Shown here: piece after piece, positions 1 to 13,547 of the stretch
Numbering within the stretch: the first letter of the stretch is position 1
How the letters are laid out: each line of letters begins with the position of its first letter
From: Daphnia carinata
Taxonomy: Eukaryota > Arthropoda > Branchiopoda > Diplostraca > Daphniidae
Direction of reading: 5' to 3'
Length of the DNA: 64,000 bases
NCBI RefSeq assembly: GCF_022539665.2
Contig: NC_081332.1
Coordinates: 3,877,884-3,941,883, forward strand
Position numbers and translations under genes: made by a program
Notes under the pieces: generated by a model
What the model saw: only the letters and a program-made list of their open reading frames with translations
Database searches by the model: none
Told to the model about the DNA's origin: nothing

Positions 1-480
1 TAACACACCCATTTATAAGAGAGATAGGGGAGATAAAGAGGGGAAACAGAGCTAAGAGGGGGGGAATGATTTCATTTAAAAAGCCATGAAAAATGAAAAA
101 AAAAAAAGAGCAAATATAGATCCTGAATTTTTGTCTTTTTTCTTGTCTGTTGTCCGATAAAATTGTAAAAGGAGGGAAAGGGGGAAAGTTGAAAATAAAA
201 ATATTTGTCGCCAAAAGAAACCCGAAAATGTGGCTCTAAAAACGGTGGCCTGTCGGCAAACCCACACACACACACACACACACGCGGGAGGGAGATGTTT
301 CAAAACAATCAAATAAAAACATGATACATAAAAGATTTTTTGTTTTTGTTTTTTTCTTAAGAGAAGAAATCCGGTGGTTTCACAATTTGTTTTTTTTTTC
401 TCAATCCATTCCCACGTTTACATCTTCTTTCTTCTTCACGTCTTCTTTCTCTCTCTCTCTCTACGTTCAATTTGTATGTA

Positions 481-511
<31 letters not shown>

Positions 512-674
512 CCTGACGTGCGCTATCGACATTTCCCGCGCGTTCACTTTAAAATCATAATAATAAAACACAGTTAGTTATGATTCCCCCTTATTTAAAA
601 TGTGTGACAAAAAAATATTAATTGAAAAATAAATTCCAATAATGTACCTGGACTCTTTGAGGTCGTGTTTCGTC
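1..674. other. 3' flank of HR3, no gene seen
   Basis: This is the presumed 3' untranslated region and downstream flank of HR3, which ends at 675 on the minus strand. It holds a CA tract (about 263-283), a TG tract (about 485-511), CT runs and several homopolymers. No TTTATT (the minus-strand form of AATAAA) is evident close to the stop, so the transcript end cannot be fixed. The short reading frames here cross repeats and have no coding character. Confidence 0.6.
485..511. repeat. TG dinucleotide microsatellite
   Basis: About 13 uninterrupted TG units lie in the HR3 3' flank, with a CA tract at about 263-283 nearby. It is likely to be length-variable. Confidence 0.85.
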
Positions 675-3600
675 TTAACTGTCGACAGAAAAGAGTTCCT
701 TGTGCAGGGCGGGGAATTCCAGGTGAGGCGTGGCTCGTTTAAACCTGGCCAGCGCCTCCATGTGAAGTCCGGAGATTTCCCTAAAAACATTGTGGGGATT
801 AAATGAGAGTGTCACATTTAAATTAAGTGAGTACATTAACATACCTAAGAGCCGGAAGTCTGGCGGCCAGGGAATCGGCCACGGAGATGTCGCCTTTCAA
901 AGGAGTTCGATGCGTGCGAGACAATTCAAGACGCAGCGCCCGCAAAACGGCCTGGCCCAGCCGTTGGATCTCCAGCGTACCTCTCAGTCCCATTCGATCT
1001 GCTTTCGCCAAAAAAAAAAAAATAAAAATAAAAGACAATTGGTATCAATAATTTGAACGAAACATCGTAAAACAAAATGGAGATAGACATGTCAAGAACT
1101 GACCACTGGAGAGGAGGACGAAGGCGGAGTAGAGTGCCAGCTGGATTTCACTGAGCTTGAGCTCGGCTAAGCTTTTGGCAAAATCGAAAACGGAAGAGAC
1201 CAGTTTGGCCTCGACCGAATCGGGTGTCAGAAAAGCCTCGACCGGCAGGAGCGTATCGCCGAACAGCACCGCGTTCTGGCTCAGGTCGTAGTAGCGACTC
1301 ATCCGCAAAACGGCCAATTCGAAGCTCCCTGTTTGATTTTCCAAAACAATTTCTTATTAAAAAAAAATGAATCAAAATAGGTGATTGAATACAAAGTTAC
1401 CTGTTTTCAGAAGAACAATCTGATCATCCTGAGAAAGTTTCATGAATCCGGGAACCATTTTGGCAAATTCGATAATTTGCTGAATAACAGCTGTCAATCT
1501 TTGCGCGCACTCCAACCAGAGCTCTTCTTGTGCCTTTTTTTTTAATGTGGCCGATAATCCAAGTGGAAAAAAAAAGACAGAAATAAATGAATAAGATTTA
1601 AAAAAAAAAAATGAATAATTTAATTTAAAAAAAAAAACTGTAATTAAAAAATTGCGATTATTTTAGCGATGACCCCCCACACGAAGGGAATAAATAAAAT
1701 CAAACAACAACTGACCATGTTTTTGTAATAATGCACTTTAGAAATATCCTGCGGTTTGCGCAACATGTCGGCGATGTGCTCCCCGCTGAAGAGACACGTC
1801 CGGCTGTGAGCGTCGCCGATGGTCTTGGCCAACAGTTCTGAGATCTGAACGGGATCTATTTCCAATGCGGATGTTTTTGCAACAAAACATTAACATTTTA
1901 TTTTCATTTCATTTTCAAAAATTAATTAATTCAACTAATTTTTTTTTAAATTTCTTATCGCTGTCCATTTCCAATATTTTTTTTTCTCTTTGTCTTTCTC
2001 TCTCTCTTACTCGGTTCAAAGTACTCTTCGTCATCGTCAGTCGATGTGGTCGCGACCTTGCCGACGTTACTGCTCCCAGCCACCACCATCAGTGCGCCTT
2101 TGTTTTTAAATAGTTTGACCGAAGAGGTTAAAGTTGTTATGTCATCAGAAATACAAGTGTAAAGTGAGAGAAAACATCCACCAAAAAAAAAAAATAAAAG
2201 AAAAAAAAAAAACAAGTTAATTGTTGTAACACAATCACCGAAGAATTCTTTAAAAAGATCAGGAAAATTGAATTAAAATTTAAAAAAGTTTGTTTTATAG
2301 ATGGGTGGGGCTGAACGAGCCTACCAGAAGGAGGAAGAGGAGGAGGCCTTGGGTAAGAAGTTTGTTGTTGATGAGAGGCAGACGATGATCGGTCGTTCAG
2401 ATGAACTTGACCGAGACTAGTGTTACCACCACCACCACCACCGAGGACGACCGATTGAGGAGGAGGAGGAGGTCCATTGGCACGACCTCCACCAGGATCG
2501 GGACCCGGCCGAGGATTCTTGGCCGGAAAGAGTGTTACTCCGCCCGGATAGTCGGACATCATCATTTTTGAAGAGCCTACACACAACAAACCCTCGGGCT
2601 GTCTTGTTTTTATTGTGTCTCAATTTTTTTTTTTTTTTTCTTTTTCGTGTGTCTTTTTTTTTTTCACGCGTTCAATTTTACGTCAGTTCTCCCGAAGGGG
2701 GAGGGGGGGGGAAGAAAAGTGTGTTAAAAGTTAAAAAGAGGGAGGGAGTGCATTAAGAATCCCGTTACCATTTCATAAGAAATCGAACACGACGTTATCA
2801 AGAGTGAAACTTTGAACCCGAAAAAAAAAGATTGTGTTTGTTTTTCGTAATAGAAAAAGATTGACATTTGAAACTCGATTTTTCTTTTTAAATAACTAAT
2901 AAAGAGATCCCCCCCCCCCACTCTCAAGTTGTCAGCGTATTTTGATTCATATCTCTGTCATTCCCCTATTTTTTTTTTTTTATATTTCAGAGCTGCCGAT
3001 TGAGTTTTGCAATATTCAAAATGAATTTCAAGGAAAAGATTTAAAAAAAAAATCAATTCAAGGTCTTCCCCCCTCCCAAAATTGTTATGCGAATTATAAC
3101 TGAATTTCCAAAGGCTTTTTCTCAAACGAAAAAAAAAAAAAAAAAAAATTTAAAGTTTGAAATATGAATCTTATAAGAATAAACTTAAAAAGACGAATAT
3201 AAAATGGCGCGTTTGGTAAATGTGTTGATTTGTTTTTCTTAATGCAAATGACGTTAGTGTTACCGGTGGAAACGACGGGCGAAACCAGATTGCTGTCCGG
3301 CAACGGCTCGATGGGCGTCTGTCGTGGGTCGAAGGTTGTGCTGTCCACATAATCCGTCGTGCCGCTAATATCGTAACCTCCACTACTCATGCTGCTACCT
3401 CCGCCGCCAGTCCCTCCGCCGGCTCCTCCACCACTGCCTCCACCAGGTACTGGTTGATTGGTGTGGGGCGTCGGTGTGAAACCGTAACCGGACGGCGTGT
3501 AGGGGCTCATGTCACCGCCGTAACTGGAATACCTAAAAAAAATACAACAACAAAAAAATTGTATTAAAAAAAAAATAATAAATTGTGCGGAGTACGTGTG

Positions 3601-6600
3601 TGGGTGTAGGAAGCCAGAGGTCATTGCACTCGGTTTTTTTTATATCCTCTTGTTACACACACGTCACGAAAGATCGATTTTTCGATGTTGATATTTTTTT
3701 TTTTTTTTTTGAAGATGATGTAATAAATATTTGGAGAAGTGCCATCTTGCGTTGAAAAAAATTGTTCCTTACCCGCCGGTGTAGGGCGCCAGTTGGTCGG
3801 ACGATGACGGCTGTTGGTTATCGAAGACGCTGCTGTCGGGTGACGTTTCAGCCTGCTGGGCTTTCATCTGCGCCCGATGGTAGCGCACTTCATCCTCGAC
3901 CTTTTCGCGTTGTTTCTTCGACATCCGACCGAATTTCACCGCTGAACAATTGAAAAACAGAAAACGAAAGTGAATCAAATTACTCTGACCGTTTTATTAC
4001 TAAACAACTCAACCATTCTTATTCATTTCACCCCCAATTGTTGTTGTACTAAGCTCGAAAAAGCAATAAGGTGTACAATTTCCCGACACACACACATTTT
4101 CTCGAGCTTCTTTCACGAGAAAAAAAAAAAAAAACGAAAATTGACGGACGCGAGCGCGTGTGTGTGCAATACACACATACAATAATGTCGACGTGAGCCA
4201 AGACGATACACACAAGGGTTTACTAGCGGTCATTGGCCCACAAAAAAAAAAAAAGCCCCAGCTGTGTGTAGCAAACGGGTCCCGAACGCGGCTCTTTGCT
4301 ATCTCTCTCTCTCTCCTCCCGACTACGTCATCGTCTAGTCTGGTCGGCTATCATCGTTTCAATGATTTCTTCTCTTTCTCCCTATCACCATCATTAAAAA
4401 AAGAAGGAGGCAAAAAGAAAAACAAAACGAAAGAATTCCATTTGGTCAAATCAACTCGTACCGTCACATTACCAACGTGAATTCTGCACAAAACAAAAAA
4501 AGAGAGTCAAAAATAGATGACTATGCTAAAGGATTGAAGTGGCAAAGGCAACGTTTGAAAATAGATATGAAAAACTCGGAGAAAGAAAAAAAAAAAAGGA
4601 TCCTAAACTGCTGCATACAATGTCGTCAACAAGAAGAAGAAGAAGAAGAAGAAGGGAGCCCAGCTCTTTTTTTTTTTTTTTTTTTTTTTTTTCTTCCTCC
4701 TCCCACTGAGAGAACTTTTTGGCTCTGGGATCCGTTCGTCCGTCTCTCAAGTGAGTACAATCCTCCCGGGCTAAGGTCGGTCGTTCACCCCAACAAAAAA
4801 AAAAAACTGGCGGGCGCGCGCGCTTGGCTCAAAGTCCCGTTAGGAGGCGGAAAAAAGGGCGGTGACTGGTGGGGTCAGGCGCGATGAGAAGCGTCGTTCA
4901 AAAAAAAAGGGGGGAAGAAGGCAGTGAGTGTGTGTATACAACTAGTACCGCTATCTTTTTTCTTTTTTTTTTTTTTCTCTATAGCACACCCTTATATTCA
5001 TCCTTTTTTTTCTTATTTTTTTAAGATGCACACACACACAGTGTCGGGTGTGAGAAATATATACACAGGGTCCATCGACCGTGTCAGGTGAAGTCTACGG
5101 TGATTGGCCCATACCTGGAGGCGGCTTCCCATCTACAGAGCCCGCCCCATATGGCTAAGAAAAGGGCCTTACTTTTAAAAGAAAAAAAAAGGGGGAGGGG
5201 GAATTAAATATTTTTTTTTTTTTTTTTTTTTTTTTTTGGGAGACGACTGACCTCCAGCCGGCGGGCCTTTAAGCTTCCGTGATTTTCCGGCGTGATGGTG
5301 TTAAAAAAGAAAAAGAAAATTACCATCTCTGGACATGCCGAGTGCCAGACATTTTTGTAGCCGACAGTACTGGCATCGGTTGCGGTTGACGCGATCGACG
5401 ACGCAATTCTTTTGGCGCGGGCATTGGTAGTTGACGACGGAACTCTGCGAGCGCCGGAAGAAGCCCTTGCAGCCTTCGCAGGTGATGACTCCATAATGGA
5501 CGCCCGAACTCTTGTCGCCGCACACCTTGCACGGGATGATCTCGATTTGCGCTAGAAAAAAAAAAGAAAAATCACAAAATTTGTTTATTAATTTGAATTT
5601 TTAGTTTGAAACAGCGTTGCATTTATTTTTTATTTTTCGATAAACCAGGTAAAAAAAAAAAAAAAAAATATCTTCCGGGGTCTCAAAAGGTCAATAGCCT
5701 TCGTCTCTTCAACATATAGGGGGAAGGGAGTGAACAAAAACGTCATGTTTTCTTCACCCCTCTAAAATAAAAAATACCTCGAGGGTAACAACACAAGAAA
5801 AAAAAATCACATGTTCTCTCTCTCTCTCTCTCTCTTTCTCTCTTTGTCGAAATTTCCAAAGAGGGAAAGCGATAGAGAATCAAAACAAACCTCGGATGGA
5901 ATTGTTACTATTTCTTCTGGGCGGCGGAGTCGTCGTGTCGGCGGCGAAATCAGATCCCGACTTGCTGTGGAGGTTGTTGTGGTTGTTGTGTTCGTGCTCG
6001 CTAATGTCTTGCGCTTCGTTGTCATTGTCGTCGACGACGCTGCTCGTCTCCTGACTGCTCGGAGCAGCCGGAGAGAAGCACGACTCGACCGTGGTCGAGT
6101 GTTGGCTCAACGTCGGGCCGGGAGTGAGGCACGTCGGCGGATGTTGTTGTTGTTGTTGTTGGTGGTGGTGGATCGATTGGAGGGGCGGCGGGGCAGTTGC
6201 AGGTGCCGATTCGGAACAGCCACCTTTGCGACGCACCGCCAAATCGGTCCGTGAATCGACACCGCCACTCACCACTAACAATCGTTGTTGGCTGTCGGCT
6301 CCCGGCTGCCCAGCCGACCATTCACTACCGAAAATCTCATCGAGAATATCCATCGAATGATGCGGATTGGCCACCGGGACGGCCGGAGCTTCCATCATCG
6401 CGAGATCGCGGCTTTTTTTTTTTTTTTTTTCGAAAACAATAGAAGATCGTCTAACACTCACAAACGCACACACGCAAAATAAGACAACGACACCACAAAT
6501 TTGTTTTTGTTTGGATTGTTCTTCAAAAAACAAAAAAAATTTCGCCAAATTGGAAAAGAGGGTCCGTTGTTGGGGGGGGGTGGGAGCTCAACCCGAGCTG

Positions 6601-9600
6601 GGCAAGTCGGGCCAAAAAAAAAAAAAGAATAACGGAAGATTATTTTTCGTATTCTTTTAATTTCTTCCCTTTCACCCTCTTCCTTCCCAACACAAAAAAA
6701 AAAAGCACCTGCTCTTTTTCTTCCTTCAGCTTCCAAGTGATTTTTTCTTTTCTTTCTCTTTCCAATACACACACACACACACACACACAACTCGTACAGG
6801 TGCGCGCGCGCGCTTGTAAAGCTCTGGGCCAGCCCCACCCCGAGAACGGACGGATCACCCCCCCCTTTCCGAGAAATGTGTTCACCCGACAGGATTCATT
6901 GCCGTTGTTGGGGTTTCCAGGTGATTTTCGATGCCGGTAGTGATGAAGAGTCGAGCTCCCTTTGAACGACGATCAAGTCCATCGACCTTTTGTTTTTTAT
7001 TTTTTTTTTTCCCATTTGAGAGAGACAGAAATAATTTGTATTATTTCAAATAAAGATGATGTAATAATTTGTTTTTAACTCTGTTTCGTTAAAGAAAAAG
7101 CTCGATCGCAAAGATGGTTGAATACAATTTCATTTTGTGTGTCTAACGGGTGTGTGTCAACCTGCGGCTATTATAAAAGAAACGGTACAACGATACGGTA
7201 GACGAAAAAAAAAACGGAATATACATAAAAGATGTACAGTAGAAGAAGAACCGGTCGAACGAACATGGGGGAAAAAAAAAAGAAATGCCTCCGAGCTGGA
7301 GGACATTTTTTTTTTTTTTCTACGGGCGAATACCGTTAGATTTCTTAAAGGAGAGAGGGGGGAACATTGTCGGAGGGACTGTATTTTTTTTTTTTCTAGC
7401 TAAACCTGTATAATTTCTTGTAGGGAAGAAAGAAATAAAAAAGACGAAATTATTTATTATTCGAAGAAAAAAAAAAATCACCGTTAAGTTTTTATCCCCT
7501 CACCACTTTTTTTTTTCGATGATGGAAAGACGTCAACCAGGTGTCTGGCCCTTCCCAAATGACACATGTTTCATTTCTCTAACGGGATCTCTTTTTTTTT
7601 TTTCTTCAAAATTAAAACCGAAGATTACCTTTTGTTATCAAAGACGGTGGCATTTTTCTTTTAAAAAAAAAAAAAATTCGAACACCATTTTGAAAATTTC
7701 AGGTCTTTCAGATTTTTTCTTTTCCAACGAAATAAAAAAGAAAACTATTCAAATGTTGGTGGATTGAGAAAACAAAGAAGAAGAAAAAAAAAATGGCTAG
7801 AGAGATAAGGCTCGACTAGCGAGCTGAGCTCGGGTTTGGCCCGCCACCAACCACACTGTGAAAGGAAAGAGAGAAAAAAAAAAAGAACTCGAGGGTTCAA
7901 TGACCGGCCGCTAGTGCATACACACCATACAACTAACTCCGTGTCTCTGTAGGGACCCCAACTCTATCTCACTCCTGACATGGAACACACATACAAAAAA
8001 ATGAATAAATCAAATCTTTTTACCATTCCTAAAGATTACAATGTGTTTGTCTTTTCAAGTTAAACATTTTTAGGCGATTGGTCTAACGAGATACTGGCAA
8101 ATTCGATTGCAATATGAATTTTTCTTTTTTTTTAACGTCTAAACAGAAGAAAAATGGAATGCCAACACGTCGTGTGCTGCCGTTGCCAAGGTAACCCGCC
8201 CGAAACGTTCCCGAGTTTTTTCAGATACACACACACACACACACCACTACTGCTGAGACGTACACACTGGGCCAGGCAGGAAATCACCCCCACACACTCA
8301 CACACACACACACACACAGTTCGATGAACTCTCCTTCGCTCGGGTTCGGCTACTTCGGCGCGGCAACAAGAAATGTGTGTGACTATTTCTTCATTTTTTG
8401 TTTTTTGTTTTTCTACTTCTTTTTTAATTTTACTAATCGTTTGAAGAAGAGGAGGCAGAGTAACGAAACAAATCAATCGATCTATAAATTATTTGACTGT
8501 ACGACTGGTTCAACCATCTTGTTTTTTTTCTGCCTCGTGTTTGATCAGACTGCTTTAACGAAACAGAGCCAAATTTAAAAAAAAAAATGTGTGAAAATCA
8601 AGAGGATACCGTACTTGGATGGTGTTGGGAACAATTTTGTTCGTGTGTGAGTGAATGGGGAGGAGGGGTGGAAAAAAAAAAGATGACGAATCAATCGAAT
8701 TTTTCACGCCCAGACAAGTTTGGGGCTCACAAGAAAACCGAAGAAACAATCACCACCATTGAATGGGGCGATATTTTTCGTTTCACAAACACACTTCACT
8801 AGTTTTTTATTTTTCCTTTTCTGTCTCAAAGACACAGTCACCACGCACACACCACGCACACGAGAATTTCGGTTGGGTTGAATAACCTCAAACGTGTTTT
8901 GCCAAACTTAAAGTTAAAAACATGAGGGTGGTTGAAATTAAAAAAAAAAAAAAAAAGGGAGGAAAAACAAAAAAAAAAAAGAAGAATAAAAAATAAAAAA
9001 AATAAAAAAAAATGTCGAAAAAAAGGAGGAGGTGAACACGAGTGGCACACGCACAAAACGATGCGACCCCGTCGACGGTCGGACACCAACTGAACAGGAG
9101 GGCGGAGTGTGCGTGTCCTACGCGGCTGGGCCTGGTGGTGGCAGGCCGAAGTTTTACAACGGGCACTGCCGTCGTCCGACCTTCGCCTCTTCACCACCAA
9201 CCCACCCGACCACCGCCTTCTCCCGAATAGCGGGATTTTTAGGTATTTCGTGTGTGTGTGTGTGTGTGGTGTGTTTGTGTGTGTATATACTGTACATAAG
9301 GTATAGGATATACTGTACGATGAATCCTATAAGCATCATTTCCTTCTTTCGATTCCCTTTTGAAGAGGGTGGGGAGGGGAAGGGTATCGGTCGTTGGGGC
9401 CTATCTACGCCTCTAGGCTTGTATGGACAAAAACTGAAGACAATGAAACAAATAAAACCTTTTTTCTTTTTGTTTCAAGTGGTTCGTAATAAACATAATA
9501 TTAATTCCAAAACAAAAACACACAAAAAAAAATGGGAAATAAAGCTAAGAAAAAACAAGAAAAACAGTCGAACATGACCTGGCGAAATTGGTTGTGCTAC

Positions 9601-11672
9601 GTCTGCTAGACCTTTGTATATAGTTTGTGTGGGCCCACCTGTTTCAATCACTTTCAGATACTTCGCCATTTTGTATTCTTTCCCAAATGGTTCGCGGAAC
9701 ACTTTTCATCGACTTTCTGTTGCCGTTCATCATTTGCTTTCTTTCTTTTGTCTTTCTTTCGTTTGATGATTTTCGCATTTCTTCGTCTTGTCCATTTGCT
9801 TTGACAAATGATCCTCCCGTCGTGCGGTTGAGGACATTGCCGTAAGATGGCGTTGCCGAAGATACCGTTACTTCGTTCAGAAAAAAAAAAAAGGAGAGAG
9901 AACGAATAAGAAAAAAAAGAGAGAGGAAAATGGGTCACTGTGTAGTTTGGCTCGGATCCAGCGGTCAATGACTCGTTCGCTGTTGTTCATGTACCTTCTC
10001 TTCGCTAGTGTCTCGAGTCGGCGTCTTCCACCAGACTTTTTTCAGAAAGAGTTTTCGCATACATGTTCTTTCAATTCTTTCACTTCAAAAAAATAATAAT
10101 AATAATTAATAATGAAAACGTATTTTTTTTTTATATTAACCAGCGTTGCCAGTCTATCAACCTCCTCAAACCTCATCAGCTATTGCCACCAGACAAACCA
10201 ACAAAAAGTAAACAAATTCAGAGTTGCCAATCGCCACCGCTACGTCAAAAAAAAAAAAAAAGGGGGACTGCGCGGGAAATTTTGAAAAACATAAAAATAC
10301 AACTAGAGAAATCCCATTTCTGGGAACAAACCCAAGAGGCACTATAGAGAGCATATCCTAGCATCGAGATAGGGTTTTTTTTTTAATTTTTATAATTCCC
10401 TTGCACTTTTTTCTTCCATTTATTTTTAATGTACAGACACAAGAGCCGTTGAAAAAAGACGGGGGGGACAAGGATATTTCGTTTTTCTTGGAATTGAAAG
10501 AGAAAAGCTCTAGCCAACTTTCACTCCAAGTATGAACGCGCGAGCTGACTTTGGGGCTTGCATCTATACAAGTATAAGAAAAAAAGAGAGAAAAGAGAAA
10601 AGGTTTTCCCTTTTTTTTTTTTTCCCCTTCTTTTCGCATGCTCCGTCCGTCTCTCCCGAATAATCATCGCCCACCATCGTCTGTGTTTTTCATTTCGAAA
10701 ATATATTTAAAAAAAAAAAGAGAGGAATATATGCAAAAATAAACACGTCTCGAATGTAGAGATCCCTTCGGTTGGATAACATTTCAAATCGCTCGTTCCT
10801 TTTTTCTATCCACATACGAAAAGAACAAATAAAATTGCAATTGATGGAGTTTCTGTGCGGATCGAAAAGAGAGAGAGAGAGAGAGAGAGAGGGACCAGGT
10901 GAGTGAACGGAACGGGTCCTTATACCACTTCAAGGTGGAGTAGTATGTAGTGCTACTAGAGAGACTTTCTCTTTTGCTGCTGAAGAAAAGAAAAACAAAA
11001 CATACACGAACTTTTTTTTTTCCTTTTGGGTGTGGATCGCGTACATACGCACAGGGAGTGGCGGTAAGAAGAAAAAAGAAAAAAATAAATTGTAATACAA
11101 ACTTGTGGAAAAAAAAAAAAACCTTTCTCTCTTTCGTCAGAGTGTACGACATTAAAAGCCAAAAAGAAAAAAAAATAGATTTTCTGTTTTTTGTTTGATT
11201 CCTGATTTTTTTTTTTTGATTTTTTTTTACCTTTGATGGAGCCGATGGCGGAGGGCGAGAGAGCGTGAGAGAGATCGTTGTGTTCGGCAAGAGCCGCGTG
11301 ATTGGACGACGCGGACGCGTCGTTGTTATCGTCTTCGTTGGCATCTTCGGCCGTGCTGTTGTCGTCGTTGTTGTTGGTCGCAACAGGTCGGCCGTTGTTG
11401 TTGTTGTTGTTGCTACTGTTAGCGCTACTACTACCACTACTACTACTCGTATTCCACAGGTTGAGCATGGAGACGACCGGAGGACCCGCGACGCCATTTT
11501 TCATCGCCACCTGATGGTGAGCGTGTTGCTCGTCGGGATGATTGGCGTGCTGGTGATGGCCATCCGAACCTCCATGATGATGCAAATGATGTTGATGGTG
11601 GCCAGGATGATCCGCCCAGGACGAGTAGAGACTCGGCTCGCTGGGCGAAGACAGTCGACTCGGTTTCACCAT
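675..11672 (-). CDS. HR3: Nuclear hormone receptor HR3 (ROR-type, NR1F4)
   Basis: This is a DNA-binding nuclear receptor of the ecdysone-triggered moulting cascade, orthologous to Drosophila HR3 and vertebrate ROR. Exons on the minus strand, 5' to 3', are 11231-11672 or 5891-6398 (alternative starts), then 5324-5551, 3773-3941, 3264-3532, 2325-2576, 2011-2097, 1716-1855, 1401-1533, 1104-1328, 845-1001 and 675-780. All junctions are in phase and give about 735 or 757 residues. The two-finger domain begins [13 protein letters not shown], has P-box CEGCKGFF and ends [13 protein letters not shown]. Next come the [17 protein letters not shown] extension, a Gly/Pro-rich hinge, and a ligand-binding domain with [29 protein letters not shown] and the AF-2 helix LHKELFSVD before the stop. 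The weakest boundary is the 87-bp exon 2011-2097, whose acceptor lacks a pyrimidine tract. Identity is near certain; the transcription start is not resolved. Confidence 0.95.
5324..5551 (-). other. HR3: HR3 DNA-binding-domain exon
   Basis: One 228-bp exon encodes both C4 zinc fingers. Its acceptor is CTAG before 5551 and its donor G|GTAAT after 5324. The P-box (CEGCKG) and D-box surroundings are those of the NR1F group. It starts with the last two bases of an Ala codon, so either upstream N-terminal exon supplies the first base. It is therefore the common acceptor for both HR3 isoform classes. Confidence 0.95.
5891..6398 (-). CDS. HR3: HR3 proximal alternative N-terminal exon
   Basis: This exon codes for a 169-residue A/B region that opens with two Met codons and [10 protein letters not shown]. 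It continues through a His/Gln run and Ser/Pro-rich sequence to NNSIRG, with a GTTTGT donor after 5891. It ends in phase 1, matching the DNA-binding exon, so it gives S-I-R-A-Q-I-E at the junction. The start is taken as the first ATG (6398). In-frame sequence further upstream is A/T homopolymer and is probably untranslated or intronic. The acidic DILDEIF stretch could be an activation helix (inference). Confidence 0.8.
6399..11230 (-). other. HR3: HR3 intron / proximal 5' region
   Basis: This stretch separates the two HR3 N-terminal exons. It is dominated by A/T homopolymers, a CA tract (about 6767-6789), AC tracts near 8226-8318, a TG tract near 9251-9282 and a GA tract (about 10868-10891). 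It should contain the promoter and any untranslated leader for the proximal isoform, but I see no confident TATA box, initiator or splice acceptor that places them. Open frames here read through repeats and look non-coding. Confidence 0.55.
10868..10891. repeat. GA dinucleotide microsatellite
   Basis: About 12 GA units lie in the region upstream of the distal HR3 exon. GA repeats can bind GAGA-type factors in arthropod promoters, but no such role can be shown here. Confidence 0.8.
11231..11672 (-). CDS. HR3: HR3 distal alternative N-terminal exon
   Basis: This exon encodes about 147 residues starting [19 protein letters not shown]. It continues through a His-rich segment and an Asn/Ser run to [12 protein letters not shown], then a GTAAAA donor. 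It ends in phase 1, so splicing to 5551 gives [13 protein letters not shown]. That is the same junction peptide I recall for Drosophila HR3, which supports this as the ancestral-type isoform. The frame stays open upstream to about 11786 without an ATG, so 11672 is the first usable start. His and Asn repeats are low-complexity and probably disordered. Confidence 0.82.
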
Positions 11673-13547
11673 TTCGCACGCTGAACGAACGTCTTCGATT
11701 GGTTGCAAGTTTGTGTTTCTATTCTTCCTTTTCAGAAAATTGCCAAAGCGAGAAAACGCACGACAAATCACATCCGCACAGGCCAATCCAAAAAGGCAGA
11801 GGGAACTTTTTTTTTTTTTTTTTTTTCAATAATCGAGCGAAGAAAAAAAATGAAACGAAAACGCGCACTCGAGTCCGCAGACTTCCACTTTCACGACGAT
11901 CCGCGCGGCTACTGAAAGCGCTGGAGAATGCCCCCCTCTCTCTCTCTCTCTACAACACACACACACACGCACATAAGCAAAATCTTTCGTTGTGTATTCT
12001 CCCTCTAGCGTTATTTTTCAAGTTTTTGGTCGTGTCGTCGTCGTGCAGTTCTCAGTTAGCCGATGTGTTTTTTTTTTGTTTTTTTTTATTTCAGCGACTT
12101 TCACTTTCCAAACCGAAAGAGCTTACACGAAGAAGAAGAAGAGGATGGCGAATAGAATAAAGAGAAAAAAAAAAGGGAGAGAGAGAGAGAAATTGAAAGC
12201 ACCGGTCACTTGTATCTTGCAAGTAATCGAATCAATTTCGAACGAAAAAAAAAAAAACAAAAAAAAAAAAGGAAATATTCACGACCGATAGGTTTGGCGG
12301 TTGTGATCGTTCTGAGATCGGCAAAGGGGAACACACAAAAATAAAAAAAAATAAAAAAGGAAATGATTACACGGGGAGACGGGTGTAATATATCTCTTTT
12401 CACTATTCGGTTCGTAGCGGCGCATTGACTTTGTGTCACATCGACACCCACCTCCTTTCCTAAATAATATTACCATACCAGAGAACTGGGTGGGTGGTTT
12501 GAGGGTTGCTGGCCTCATATATAATAAAAAAAAAAAAAAAAAAGCCAGTCGATATTACGCGCTAAAAAACTGTTTTTTTTTTTTTTTTTCTAATAAAAAT
12601 ATATAAGAAGAGAGGGGGGGGGGAGTGGAAAAGGAGTGAAAAACGTCCAGGAGCGTCGAATTTCCGCGTCCGCGCGCGCTTCTCCGCAACCGACGACAGG
12701 GTGCGTGCACGACTCACGAGAGAGAGAGAGAAAAAAAAAAAAAAAAAAAAAAGACATCACCGGATATTTGTCAGCGGTTCCGTTTTTTTTTTTTTTTTTT
12801 TTTATTTGATACCGGCATCACCAGTCGTATAATAAAAATGTAGGACGAACGAGAGTCTATTAACCCTGGCCCTCACTCCATTTCTTTTTTTTTTTTCCTT
12901 TTGCTCTCATTTGTTATCGTTTTTCTTTTTTGACGATGATGAGCAATTCCTCGATTTTTATTTGTTTCCTCCGCAAAATATTTCTTTTTTTTTTTTTTCA
13001 ACCCACCATCAACTTTGTTTCTTTTTTTTTTATTTTGGCACGATAATAAATAAATATTCGCGTGAACTTTTCTGCCGCTTCGTTCGGTTTGAATTCAAAC
13101 GGAAACAAATTACAAGATTTCAATTTTTTTTTGAAAATAAAAAATACATGATTCCCTGGAAGCCTATCGTACTTCATTTGTGCTGATTGGATGAATGTAA
13201 AAAAAAAAAAAAATAGTAAAGAAAAAAAAAAAAGAAAGGGGGCGGTGCTGAAAAAAAAAAGAGAAATAATTGAAACGGAATCGCAGGCAATGGAAGAAAG
13301 AAAATAAAATACAACAGGTGGTTGAACATGAAAAGAATTAATGAAGAAAAAAAAAAAAAAAAAAGAGATTCCGGGTCGGGTTATGGTGACCCAGTCCCCT
13401 CGTGCCGTTCGTTCGTGAGTTGTACCGCAATGTCTTCTCCGTTCCCTTCCTCCGCTAGCAACGGTATATTTAAATCGAACAAAAAAAGATATAGAGTGAG
13501 AGAAAAAAAAAGGCAACGCGTTGCTGGCTCATTTCAAGGTGTGTGCA

